Source of the DNA: WHSP01 sp964424945
Lineage (GTDB): Bacteria; Gemmatimonadota; Gemmatimonadetes; Longimicrobiales; Longimicrobiaceae
Direction of reading: 5' to 3'
Assembly: GCA_964424945.1 (NCBI GenBank)
Contig: CAYRLB010000126.1
Span: 1 to 6,610 of the forward strand
Length of the DNA stretch: 6,610 bases
A program made the position numbers and the translations under genes. How positions within the stretch are numbered: the stretch's first letter is position 1; each line of letters starts with the position of its first letter. Positions 1-5,352 of the stretch are shown piece after piece. Below the pieces are notes generated by a model. That model did not search any database. It was not told where the DNA came from and was given only the letters and a program-made list of their open reading frames with translations.

Positions 1-1
1 G

Positions 2-325
2 CAGCGTATCCGCAGCCTGATCGCCGAAGACTTCCGCAACGTCTTCGATTCCGGCGTCGATGCTCTGCTGACCCCGACGACCCCCACGCCGGCTTTCCGC
101 ATCGGTGAGCGGACAGACGATCCGTACGAGATGTACCTGTCGGATGTGTTTACGGTTACCGCGAATCTCGCCGGGGTGCCGGCGCTCTCCGTCCCGGTCG
201 CACGTGTAGGAGGCCTTCCGGTGGGTGCACAGCTCATCGGGCGCCCCTGGGGAGAGCCTACTATCGTCAGAATCGCCCGGGCGCTGGAGCAGGAGTTCGG
301 GGACTTGCCGGAATCCGGCGTTTGA
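2..325 (+). CDS. gatA: Glu-tRNA(Gln)/Asp-tRNA(Asn) amidotransferase subunit A, C-terminal part
   Basis: The last 107 codons of GatA, cut off by the left edge of the window; the reading frame is open from base 2 to a TGA at 323-325. GatA is the amidase-signature subunit of the GatCAB complex. It releases ammonia from glutamine or asparagine in the cytoplasm so that Glu-tRNA(Gln) or Asp-tRNA(Asn) can be amidated. Visible family hallmarks are LLTPTTPTPAFRIGE (about residues 22-36 of the fragment), then DPYEMYLSDVFTVTANLAG followed by VPALSVP, and near the end GLPVGAQLIGRP. These belong to the conserved C-terminal part of the amidase fold. The Ser-cis-Ser-Lys catalytic residues lie upstream and cannot be checked. 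The stop codon overlaps the gatB start by one base (TGATG), as expected for a coupled gatAB operon. Identification is firm because gatB follows directly. Confidence 0.96.
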   Translation, partial: QRIRSLIAEDFRNVFDSGVDALLTPTTPTPAFRIGERTDDPYEMYLSDVFTVTANLAGVPALSVPVARVGGLPVGAQLIGRPWGEPTIVRIARALEQEFGDLPESGV

Positions 326-1797
326 TGCGCACGCTAGAGACTATGAATCGGGAAGCTACGCCAACGGGATCCGAGTTCGAGCCGGTCATCGGCCTGGAGA
401 TCCACGTCCAGCTCAAGACGCGTACGAAGCTCTTCTGCGGCAATGACAACGAGTTCGGGGCCGATCCCAACGAACACGTCTGTCCGGTCTGCCTGGGGCT
501 GCCCGGTGCACTGCCAGTGCTCAACCGGGAAGCTGTCGCGCTCGGGGTGCGGGCGGCGCTGGGACTGCACTGTACGGTCCATCAGCACTCGATCTTCGCG
601 CGGAAGAACTACTTCTATCCGGATCTCCCGAAGGGCTACCAGATCTCCCAGTTCGACGAGCCCTTCGCCACGGACGGCTATCTCGACGTTCCGGGCGAGA
701 ATGGAGCCGAATCGCGCCGGATCCGCATCCGCCGGATCCACCTGGAGGAGGATGCGGGGAAGTCGCTCCACGACCGGCTGCCGGGTGCGACGGCGGTCGA
801 CCTCAATCGTGCCGGGGTCCCGCTGGTCGAAATCGTCACCGAGCCTGATGTCAGCTCTCCCGCCGAGGCGCGTGACTTCCTGGTTCGGCTGAAGCAGGCA
901 CTCCTTTATCTCGACGTGAGCGACTGCAACATGGAGGAGGGGAGCCTGCGGGTCGACGCGAATGTCTCCATCCGCCGCCCCGGCGACCCGCTCGGCACGA
1001 AGACGGAGGTCAAGAACATGAACTCCTTCAGCAACGTCGAGCGCGCCCTGGTATATGAAATCGCACGGCAGCGCGAGAGAATGGCCGCCGGAGAGCCCAT
1101 CGTCCACGAGACGCTCCTCTGGGACGCCGGCCGCAATGAGGCGCGGCCGATGCGCAGCAAGGAAGAGAGCCACGACTACCGCTACTTCCCGGACCCCGAT
1201 CTTCCCCCGGTGGACATCCCCGGCGAGTGGCTCGACTCCATCAGGGCGGAGATTCCCGAAATGCCCTGGACGCGCATGGGGCGTTTCCGCGAGAGCTTCT
1301 CACTCAGCGAGGAGCACGCTTCCCAGCTCACCGCATCCCGCGAGATCGCCGACTATTTCGAAGAAGTCGTTGCTGCAGGGACGCAGCCATCCGATGCGGC
1401 AAGCTGGGTGATGGGCGAGGTCCTCGCGGCAGTGAACCAGACCCGAACGACCCTTCTCGACTTCGCTATCCGACCGAAGGCACTCGGCGAGCTGCTCGGC
1501 CTGCTGCGGGACGGGAAGATCTCCAGGCCTATCGCGCGCCAGGTGTTCGCTTCCATGCTCACGTCAGGGCGGTCGGCGACTGCGATCGTCGAGGAGGAAG
1601 GGCTTGGCCAGGTGAATGACAGCGCGGCGCTGGAAGGTTGGGTCGATCAGGCGATCGAGAACCACCCGGACGAAGTCGGCCGCTTCAAGGGGGGCGAGGC
1701 GAAGCTCATGGGCTTCCTGGTCGGGCAGGTGATGAAGGCGTCAGGGGGGAAGGCGAACCCGAAGGAGGTGGCAGAGCTGCTACGGAAGAAGCTCTGA
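325..1797 (+). CDS. gatB: Glu-tRNA(Gln)/Asp-tRNA(Asn) amidotransferase subunit B
   Basis: Complete GatB of 490 residues, slightly longer than the usual 475-480. GatB binds the misacylated tRNA and phosphorylates and amidates the aminoacyl group with ammonia channelled from GatA. Visible blocks are PVIGLEIHVQLKTRTKLFCG (20-39), CPVCLGLPGALPVLN (53-67), FARKNYFYPDLPKGYQISQF (91-110), RIRRIHLEEDAGKSLHD (134-150), DLNRAGVPLVEIVTEPD (159-175), EEGSLRVDANVSIRRPG (204-220), KTEVKNMNSFSNVERAL (226-242) and ESHDYRYFPDPDLPP (281-295). The C-terminal helical tRNA-binding tail ends in NPKEVAELLRKKL. I chose the ATG at 325 because it overlaps the gatA stop in TGATG, which suggests translational coupling. 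An ATG at 343 (484 residues) is a real alternative, since the family core begins only around residue 19 and neither start has a strong ribosome binding site. No frameshift or missing block is seen. Confidence 0.98.
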   Translation: MRTLETMNREATPTGSEFEPVIGLEIHVQLKTRTKLFCGNDNEFGADPNEHVCPVCLGLPGALPVLNREAVALGVRAALGLHCTVHQHSIFARKNYFYPDLPKGYQISQFDEPFATDGYLDVPGENGAESRRIRIRRIHLEEDAGKSLHDRLPGATAVDLNRAGVPLVEIVTEPDVSSPAEARDFLVRLKQALLYLDVSDCNMEEGSLRVDANVSIRRPGDPLGTKTEVKNMNSFSNVERALVYEIARQRERMAAGEPIVHETLLWDAGRNEARPMRSKEESHDYRYFPDPDLPPVDIPGEWLDSIRAEIPEMPWTRMGRFRESFSLSEEHASQLTASREIADYFEEVVAAGTQPSDAASWVMGEVLAAVNQTRTTLLDFAIRPKALGELLGLLRDGKISRPIARQVFASMLTSGRSATAIVEEEGLGQVNDSAALEGWVDQAIENHPDEVGRFKGGEAKLMGFLVGQVMKASGGKANPKEVAELLRKKL

Positions 1798-1917
1798 ATG
1801 ACAGGATTACCTCCATCTCATCCGGTGGAGGTGATCTGTCTGACGGCGTCGGCGGCGATGAAACGGCGGTCGTGGCGGGTAGCAGGGGGCAGCGAGCCAT
1901 CAGGCCAGGTCGCGTAG
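1798..1917 (+). CDS. possible 39-aa small ORF abutting gatB (doubtful)
   Basis: An ATG directly abuts the gatB stop (TGAATG) and opens a 39-codon frame ending in TAG at 1915-1917. GGAAGAA at 1784-1790 lies 7 bases upstream and could serve as a ribosome binding site. The peptide begins MTGLPPSHPVEVICLTASAA and ends in a basic, Gly/Ser-rich tail. I recognise no domain, signal peptide or membrane segment. The first part of the frame runs through a 15-bp stem-loop, which argues that this stretch is a 3' UTR and the ORF is accidental. Listed because of its position and spacing; a non-coding interpretation is more likely. Confidence 0.15.
   Translation: MTGLPPSHPVEVICLTASAAMKRRSWRVAGGSEPSGQVA
1800..1840 (+). 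terminator. stem-loop directly after gatB, no U-tract
   Basis: The two halves pair as GACAG (1800-1804) with CTGTC (1836-1840) and ATTACCTCCA (1806-1815) with TGGAGGTGAT (1826-1835). G1805 is bulged, there is one T-G wobble, and the loop is 10 bases. Fifteen pairs starting 3 bases past the gatB stop suit a transcript 3' end or an RNA-stability element. No run of T follows, so it is not a textbook intrinsic terminator. It could be Rho-assisted or simply a protective hairpin. Confidence 0.5.
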
Positions 1918-1977
1918 ATCCCGGGAGCGGGGCTCTCCACCATCATCGGCGGCGCCCCGGTCCTCATGCGCGCGCCA

Positions 1978-1996
1978 ACCCCCCACGCCGGAGGGT
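1978..1996 (-). terminator. weak hairpin downstream of the phospholipase C-like gene
   Basis: Read on the minus strand, ACCCTCC (1996-1990) pairs with GGGGGGT (1984-1978) around a 5-base loop, with one wobble pair. It begins 5 bases after the stop of the minus-strand gene, in the gap between converging operons. The pairing is short and no T-rich tail follows, so a terminator role is only a possibility. The rest of the 1918-2000 stretch shows no gene and nothing else convincing. Confidence 0.25.
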
Positions 1997-2000
1997 GCCT

Positions 2001-2900
2001 TCAGCTCGCCTCACGGATCCGTCGGAGATGCGCATAGGGCACTTCAGGCAGCGGAAAGAAGTTGTCCGCCATCTCTGCGAGAATTCCCGTCTGTGAGACC
2101 TTGCCCTCCTTGAGCGCCATCCGTCGGATCCGCTTCGACATACCCAGATTCGTTTCGCCGATCGGGTCGAGCTCCGCCGCAATCGAATCGCCGCGTCTGC
2201 ACAGATAGTCGACCAGGTAATCGAAGGAAATCTCCACGTAGGACGTCACGGTCGGGTGGGAGAGCTCCCACCTCGAATTCTGCAGCATCGCCCCGAACAC
2301 CGACTGCCACCGCTCATTGTCCTGAAAGCGGATCATCCCCCGGAAGATCCGGCGGTTCGTCTGGAAGGAGAAGAGCGTGGAGGAGAGCACCCGGTCGAAG
2401 AGAGCATCTGCCGCGGAGTGGTCGTGGTTCATGACGACCTCGCGTGCGACGCGCGTGCTACTCTCACCGAGCTGAAGGTCCATCCGGTGCTCCCAGTACG
2501 AATGCCCGAGCCCTTTGCTCGACGATGTCAGGAGAAGCTGCCGGGGGACGAAGAAGTTGTGAGCGATCGTATCCGCCGCCAGGTGGGCGAGATAGCCCAG
2601 CCCGACCGCGCGCAGACGATCCGTTTCGGCGGTCGCCAGAATCTCTTCGCCGATATGCCAATGGTGGCAGTGGCGACCTTCCGGCACATACTTCTTGGCG
2701 AGGGAGATATCCGCCGCGACCGACCCGTAGAGGAAGTCCCGCGGGTAGGCGGCAAGCAGCGCGGCGATAGCGGGCGGCAGCAGCGAGAGCGACTGCAGCA
2801 CCGCGGAGCCGAGATATACGTGAGTGCCCGGCCCCCAGGCAAAAGCGGGCTCGGGAAGCAGGATGGTCGCGGCTATGCAGAGAAGAAAAGCTACGACCAC
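2001..2900 (-). CDS. secreted zinc-dependent phospholipase C-like protein
   Basis: A 299-residue protein resembling the zinc-dependent phospholipase C / S1-P1 nuclease superfamily, presumably an exported phosphodiesterase. Residues 1-21 form a hydrophobic signal peptide ending in AFA. Cleavage there would leave Trp22 as the mature N-terminus, as in Bacillus cereus phospholipase C, where the terminal Trp binds zinc. Other apparent ligands follow the same order: His27, Asp64, a His in HCHHWH (77-82), His106 and Asp110 in HLAAD (H-x3-D), His114, then His133 and Glu137 in HSYWE (H-x3-E). Residues from about 145 on are not recognised. The start is GTG: an in-frame stop lies 5 codons upstream and no ATG is available near it. 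AGGA at 2911-2914 is 10 bases upstream. The gene begins 4 bases after the YtxH-like gene, so the two are probably co-transcribed. Oddity: the signal peptide has no Lys or Arg in its n-region. Substrate is unknown. Confidence 0.85.
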   Translation of the reverse strand: MVVAFLLCIAATILLPEPAFAWGPGTHVYLGSAVLQSLSLLPPAIAALLAAYPRDFLYGSVAADISLAKKYVPEGRHCHHWHIGEEILATAETDRLRAVGLGYLAHLAADTIAHNFFVPRQLLLTSSSKGLGHSYWEHRMDLQLGESSTRVAREVVMNHDHSAADALFDRVLSSTLFSFQTNRRIFRGMIRFQDNERWQSVFGAMLQNSRWELSHPTVTSYVEISFDYLVDYLCRRGDSIAAELDPIGETNLGMSKRIRRMALKEGKVSQTGILAEMADNFFPLPEVPYAHLRRIREAS

Positions 2901-2904
2901 CAGA

Positions 2905-3279
2905 CTACAGTCCTACGCGACGCCGCGTCTTTCGGGTGGTACGCCGCACGGTCTTCACCTGATCGTCGACCAGATCCTTGAGCTCCTCGCGCGCCTGGTC
3001 GAGGATGTCCGCCACCTCCGAGCGGAACTCGCTGAGAAGCTCCCGTCCCGCACCGATGACTTCGGAGGTCAGATCGGCCGTGGCTTCGCCCCCGTTACGT
3101 ACACCCTTCGACACCTTGCGATAGCTCCGCTGGAGCTGCTTCCCGTACGGCTTCAACCGCCGGGCGACTCGTTCCTGCCGCGTCGGTTCCGGGGGCTGGA
3201 TGAGCAGGGTCGCACCTATACCCAGCACCGTACCCACCGCGAACGCGGCGAGAAAATCAACTGTGTCCTGACGTGGCAT
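2905..3279 (-). CDS. YtxH-like small membrane-anchored protein
   Basis: A 124-residue protein with one hydrophobic segment at about 9-27 (FLAAFAVGTVLGIGATLLI). It is followed by QPPEPTRQERVARRLKPYGK, which matches the YtxH layout: a Gly/Ala-rich membrane helix, then a Pro and a charged stretch in which YtxH proteins typically have APxSGxETR. Residues 35-108 are highly charged and likely helical, and the tail is strongly basic (RRTTRKTRRR, 112-121). Predicted topology is a short N-terminus, a single anchor and a cytoplasmic helical domain. The function of the family is poorly known; YtxH of Bacillus is a general-stress protein. The ATG is supported by GGAGA, ending about 7 bases upstream. It sits between the PII-like gene (142 bases upstream) and the phospholipase C-like gene (4 bases downstream). 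Family assignment rests on motif layout only. Confidence 0.8.
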   Translation of the reverse strand: MPRQDTVDFLAAFAVGTVLGIGATLLIQPPEPTRQERVARRLKPYGKQLQRSYRKVSKGVRNGGEATADLTSEVIGAGRELLSEFRSEVADILDQAREELKDLVDDQVKTVRRTTRKTRRRVGL

Positions 3280-3285
3280 CTGTTA

Positions 3286-3290
3286 TCTCC
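3286..3290 (-). promoter_or_regulatory. ribosome binding site of the YtxH-like gene
   Basis: On the minus strand GGAGA lies about 6 bases before the ATG at 3279 and fixes that start. The surrounding 142-base gap (3280-3421) also has a 5-bp hairpin with a 3-base loop (CCGTG 3341-3345, CACGG 3349-3353) and the 10-base palindrome CTTCCGGAAG (3364-3373). I see no convincing promoter of its own in that gap. Confidence 0.6.
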
Positions 3291-3421
3291 GCATCGAGTT
3301 GAAACCCTGAGACCAGCCACCTCCGCTGCAAAGTCAGTACCCGTGCAGCACGGCCGGGGTGCCCTTCCGGAAGTGCGAGGAGACAGGCGGGGATGGCTCC
3401 CGCGCCTCGAATCCGCGAGCG

Positions 3422-3772
3422 CTACGCCTCCTCTTCCAGCTCGTTCGCCAACCCGACGACCCGGCTGACCGGAATGGTGAAGGCGATACCCGTGCCCGGG
3501 TCGTCCAGATCACCCAGAATCTCGCGGAGAAGCTTCATCACACCGTCCACCTTCTCATCCTCGCGGATAACCGTGAATATCGTCTGGTTGCGAGGGCGGG
3601 AGCGAAGCGCGAGAAGTTCGAGACCGGCGAAGATCGGAACGTCATGCGAGAGGACGCGCCCCATCCCTTCGCTGTTGATGATCGTGGCACCCGTGATGCC
3701 AAGCTCCACCATGCCGGAAAGAATCGCGTCGAGCTTCTCTTCTTCGTTTATGACCGCGATAAGTAGCTGCAA
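3422..3772 (-). CDS. divergent PII-like (GlnB-fold) regulatory protein
   Basis: A 116-residue protein with the outline of the PII signalling family: first strand QLLIAVI (2-8), helix with KLDAILSGMVELGITGATII (13-32), the turn SEGMGR (34-39, compare KGFGR in GlnB), a T-loop-sized stretch (about 40-62), strand QTIFTVI, a helix at about 73-86, and GTGIAFTIPVSRVVGL (93-108) matching the last strand. Length is normal for PII (about 112). It departs from GlnB in key places: there is no Tyr anywhere, so the Tyr51 uridylylation site is absent. The Lys in KIGDGK and the RIRTGE motif that contact ATP are also not conserved. It is therefore probably a trimeric ligand sensor of the wider PII-like group, not a classical nitrogen regulator. 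The start is TTG, chosen because PII proteins begin right at this strand. GAGGA lies 5 bases upstream. It is the first gene of a minus-strand group and has a strong promoter upstream. Confidence 0.82.
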   Translation of the reverse strand: MQLLIAVINEEEKLDAILSGMVELGITGATIINSEGMGRVLSHDVPIFAGLELLALRSRPRNQTIFTVIREDEKVDGVMKLLREILGDLDDPGTGIAFTIPVSRVVGLANELEEEA

Positions 3773-3862
3773 GGGATTCCTCGACGCGAACAGGTTGTCA
3801 GAAGGGGGTGCCCGGGTCCATCTCCGACCGGTTCAGGGCGATTTCGGCAGGGTTCCCTGAAG

Positions 3863-3892
3863 ATATTACCCGACGCCCGGGAAGAGTGTCAA
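3863..3892 (-). promoter_or_regulatory. sigma70-type promoter for the PII-like gene
   Basis: On the minus strand TTGACA (3892-3887) is followed, after 18 bases, by TAATAT (3868-3863). That is a perfect -35 and a -10 with one mismatch to TATAAT. Transcription would start near 3856 and give a leader of roughly 84 bases before the TTG at 3772. It could drive the PII-like, YtxH-like and phospholipase C-like genes together. Confidence 0.7.
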
Positions 3893-3946
3893 GCAAGGTC
3901 GGAGCCCCTGGCCAGCCACCGGCGCGGTGCGCATGATCCTTGCGCG

Positions 3947-3963
3947 ACTCGAACCTTTCGAGT
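3947..3963. repeat. 7-bp inverted repeat upstream of murA
   Basis: ACTCGAA (3947-3953) and TTCGAGT (3957-3963) form a perfect inverted repeat with a 3-base spacer, 68 bases before the murA start in the divergent gap. It could be an operator or a small hairpin in the murA leader. I could not find a convincing -35/-10 pair for murA in 3773-4030, so the role stays open. The gap holds no other credible gene. Confidence 0.3.
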
Positions 3964-4015
3964 TCTGCTCAGGGCGCCACGATGCGAATCCGCCTCAAGG
4001 CCCCGAAACCCGTAC

Positions 4016-4020
4016 AGGAG
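4016..4020 (+). promoter_or_regulatory. ribosome binding site of murA
   Basis: AGGAG lies 10 bases before a GTG codon. This spacing, together with the family N-terminus MPKFVVQGGQRLKG, selects the GTG at 4031 as the start. Confidence 0.65.
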
Positions 4021-4030
4021 ACAGTCTACC

Positions 4031-5335
4031 GTGCCCAAGTTCGTCGTTCAGGGTGGTCAACGTCTTAAGGGCACCATCCGCCCCGCAGGCAACAAGAATG
4101 CGGCCCTCCCGATGCTGGCGGCAGCGCTCCTGACGGATGAGGAGGTCATCCTAGAAAACGTCCCGGACATCCGCGACGTCCGGACGCTGATGAACCTGAT
4201 GCGGGATCTCGGTGCGGAGCTCGAATGGATCGAAGCAAATGTCGTCCGGATCCGGGCGGCAGAGCTCCGCCAGAGTGGCTTCGATTCGAGCGCGGCCGCC
4301 CGCATCCGCGCCTCGATCCTCCTTGCCGGCCCCATGCTGGCTCGGACCGGTCAGATGGAGCTGCCCCCTCCCGGTGGCGACATCATCGGAAGACGGCGGA
4401 TGGACACCCACTTTCTCGCGCTCAAGGGCCTCGGCGCCGAGTTCGGCTTCCGACGTGAAACGTACGGCCTGCATGCGGAGAAGGGCCTCTCCGGAGCGAA
4501 TATCTTCCTCGACGAGCCAAGCGTGACGGCTACCGAGAACGCGCTGATGGCGGCCTCGCTGGCCAAGGGCACGACGATCCTCCGGAACGCGGCCGCCGAA
4601 CCCCACGTTCAGGACCTCTGCGTCATGCTTCAGGGGATGGGCGCGCCGATTTCAGGGGTCGGAACGAATACGATCGAGGTCGAGGGCCAGCCCCGTCTGA
4701 AGGGGGGGCGTTTCAGGATCACCTCGGACCACATCGAGGTCGGCTCCTTCATCGGTCTGGCGGCGGTGACCCGCGGCGAGATCCTGATCGAGGATGCCGC
4801 ACCCCACTTCCTCGATTCCACCCTGATCGGATTCGATCGGCTCGGAATCCGTGTGGAGGTCCAGGGCGAGAATGTCTTCATCCCCGGCGATCAGGAGATG
4901 AAGGTGAAGATGGACCTCGGCGGCCACGTCCCCAAGATCGACGACGGCCCCTGGCCCGCCTTCCCCGCCGACCTGACGTCGATCGCGCTCGTCACCGCCA
5001 CGCAGTGCGACGGAACGATCCTGATCCATGAGAAGATGTTCGAGTCGCGGATGTTCTTCACCGACAAGCTCGTCGCGATGGGCGCGCGGATGATCCTCTG
5101 CGACCCGCACCGCGTCGTCGTGGTGGGGCCGTCACGCCTCTACGGAGGGGTTGTGGAGAGCCCGGACATTCGCGCCGGGATGGCGCTGCTCATCGCAGCG
5201 CTCGGCGCGGAGGGTCAGAGCGAGATCTACAACATCGGTCAGATCGAGCGGGGGTACGAGCGGATCGACGAGCGCTTGCGTTCACTGGGCGCTATCATCG
5301 AACGCAGCGATTCCCGCGAGTCGGATCCACGCTGA
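4031..5335 (+). CDS. murA: UDP-N-acetylglucosamine 1-carboxyvinyltransferase
   Basis: A complete 434-residue MurA (family 417-440). It transfers enolpyruvate from PEP to UDP-GlcNAc, the first committed step of peptidoglycan synthesis in the cytoplasm. It has the EPSP-synthase-like inside-out barrel repeats throughout. Recognised positions: K22-N23 in PAGNKNAALP, RIRASILLAGP (91-101), TENALMAASLAKG (168-180), FPADLTSIALVTATQ (311-325) with Asp314 matching the catalytic Asp305 of E. coli, DIRAG (379-383), and IERGYERIDERLRSLGA (405-421). The active-site loop reads PPPGGDIIGRRRMDTH (112-127). Asp117 (codon 4379-4381) stands where most MurA have the fosfomycin-reactive Cys115, and Arg122 matches Arg120. 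Cys-to-Asp is the natural state in Mycobacterium and Chlamydia, where the enzyme works and resists fosfomycin. The same is inferred here. GTG start. It leads a tight cluster with the coiled-coil gene (17 bases on) and pgeF. Confidence 0.96.
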   Translation: MPKFVVQGGQRLKGTIRPAGNKNAALPMLAAALLTDEEVILENVPDIRDVRTLMNLMRDLGAELEWIEANVVRIRAAELRQSGFDSSAAARIRASILLAGPMLARTGQMELPPPGGDIIGRRRMDTHFLALKGLGAEFGFRRETYGLHAEKGLSGANIFLDEPSVTATENALMAASLAKGTTILRNAAAEPHVQDLCVMLQGMGAPISGVGTNTIEVEGQPRLKGGRFRITSDHIEVGSFIGLAAVTRGEILIEDAAPHFLDSTLIGFDRLGIRVEVQGENVFIPGDQEMKVKMDLGGHVPKIDDGPWPAFPADLTSIALVTATQCDGTILIHEKMFESRMFFTDKLVAMGARMILCDPHRVVVVGPSRLYGGVVESPDIRAGMALLIAALGAEGQSEIYNIGQIERGYERIDERLRSLGAIIERSDSRESDPR

Positions 5336-5352
5336 GCAACGGAGACGTTTCT

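Noticed and set aside
334..1173. 279-codon open frame on the minus strand opposite gatB
   Set aside because: It lies fully antisense to the strongly conserved gatB and its Arg/Asp/Val-rich product resembles no family I know. Such frames are expected opposite GC-rich genes.
1926..1937. GAGC/GCTC mini-hairpin in the gap after gatB
   Set aside because: It is too short and has no T-tract; the stem at 1800-1840 is a far better candidate for the transcript end.
1638..2096. 152-codon plus-strand open frame crossing the gatB end
   Set aside because: Its first third is gatB in another frame and the rest is low-complexity Arg/Gly/Pro sequence running into the opposing gene's 3' end.
2256..2981. 241-codon plus-strand open frame opposite the phospholipase C-like gene
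   Set aside because: It is antisense to a gene with signal peptide and ordered zinc ligands, and its product shows no recognisable domain.
3341..3373. Hairpin CCGTG/CACGG and palindrome CTTCCGGAAG between the PII-like and YtxH-like genes
   Set aside because: Both are short, lack a T-tract and have no second copy that I noticed, so they are within chance for GC-rich DNA. Mentioned only as content of the gap.
3940..3963. Minus-strand GGTTCGAGTC resembling a tRNA T-arm
   Set aside because: The flanking bases do not form a T-stem and no acceptor or anticodon arm can be built around it.
3927..4133. 68-codon frame overlapping the murA start
   Set aside because: It overlaps the murA N-terminus in another frame, has no clear ribosome binding site and no recognisable motif.
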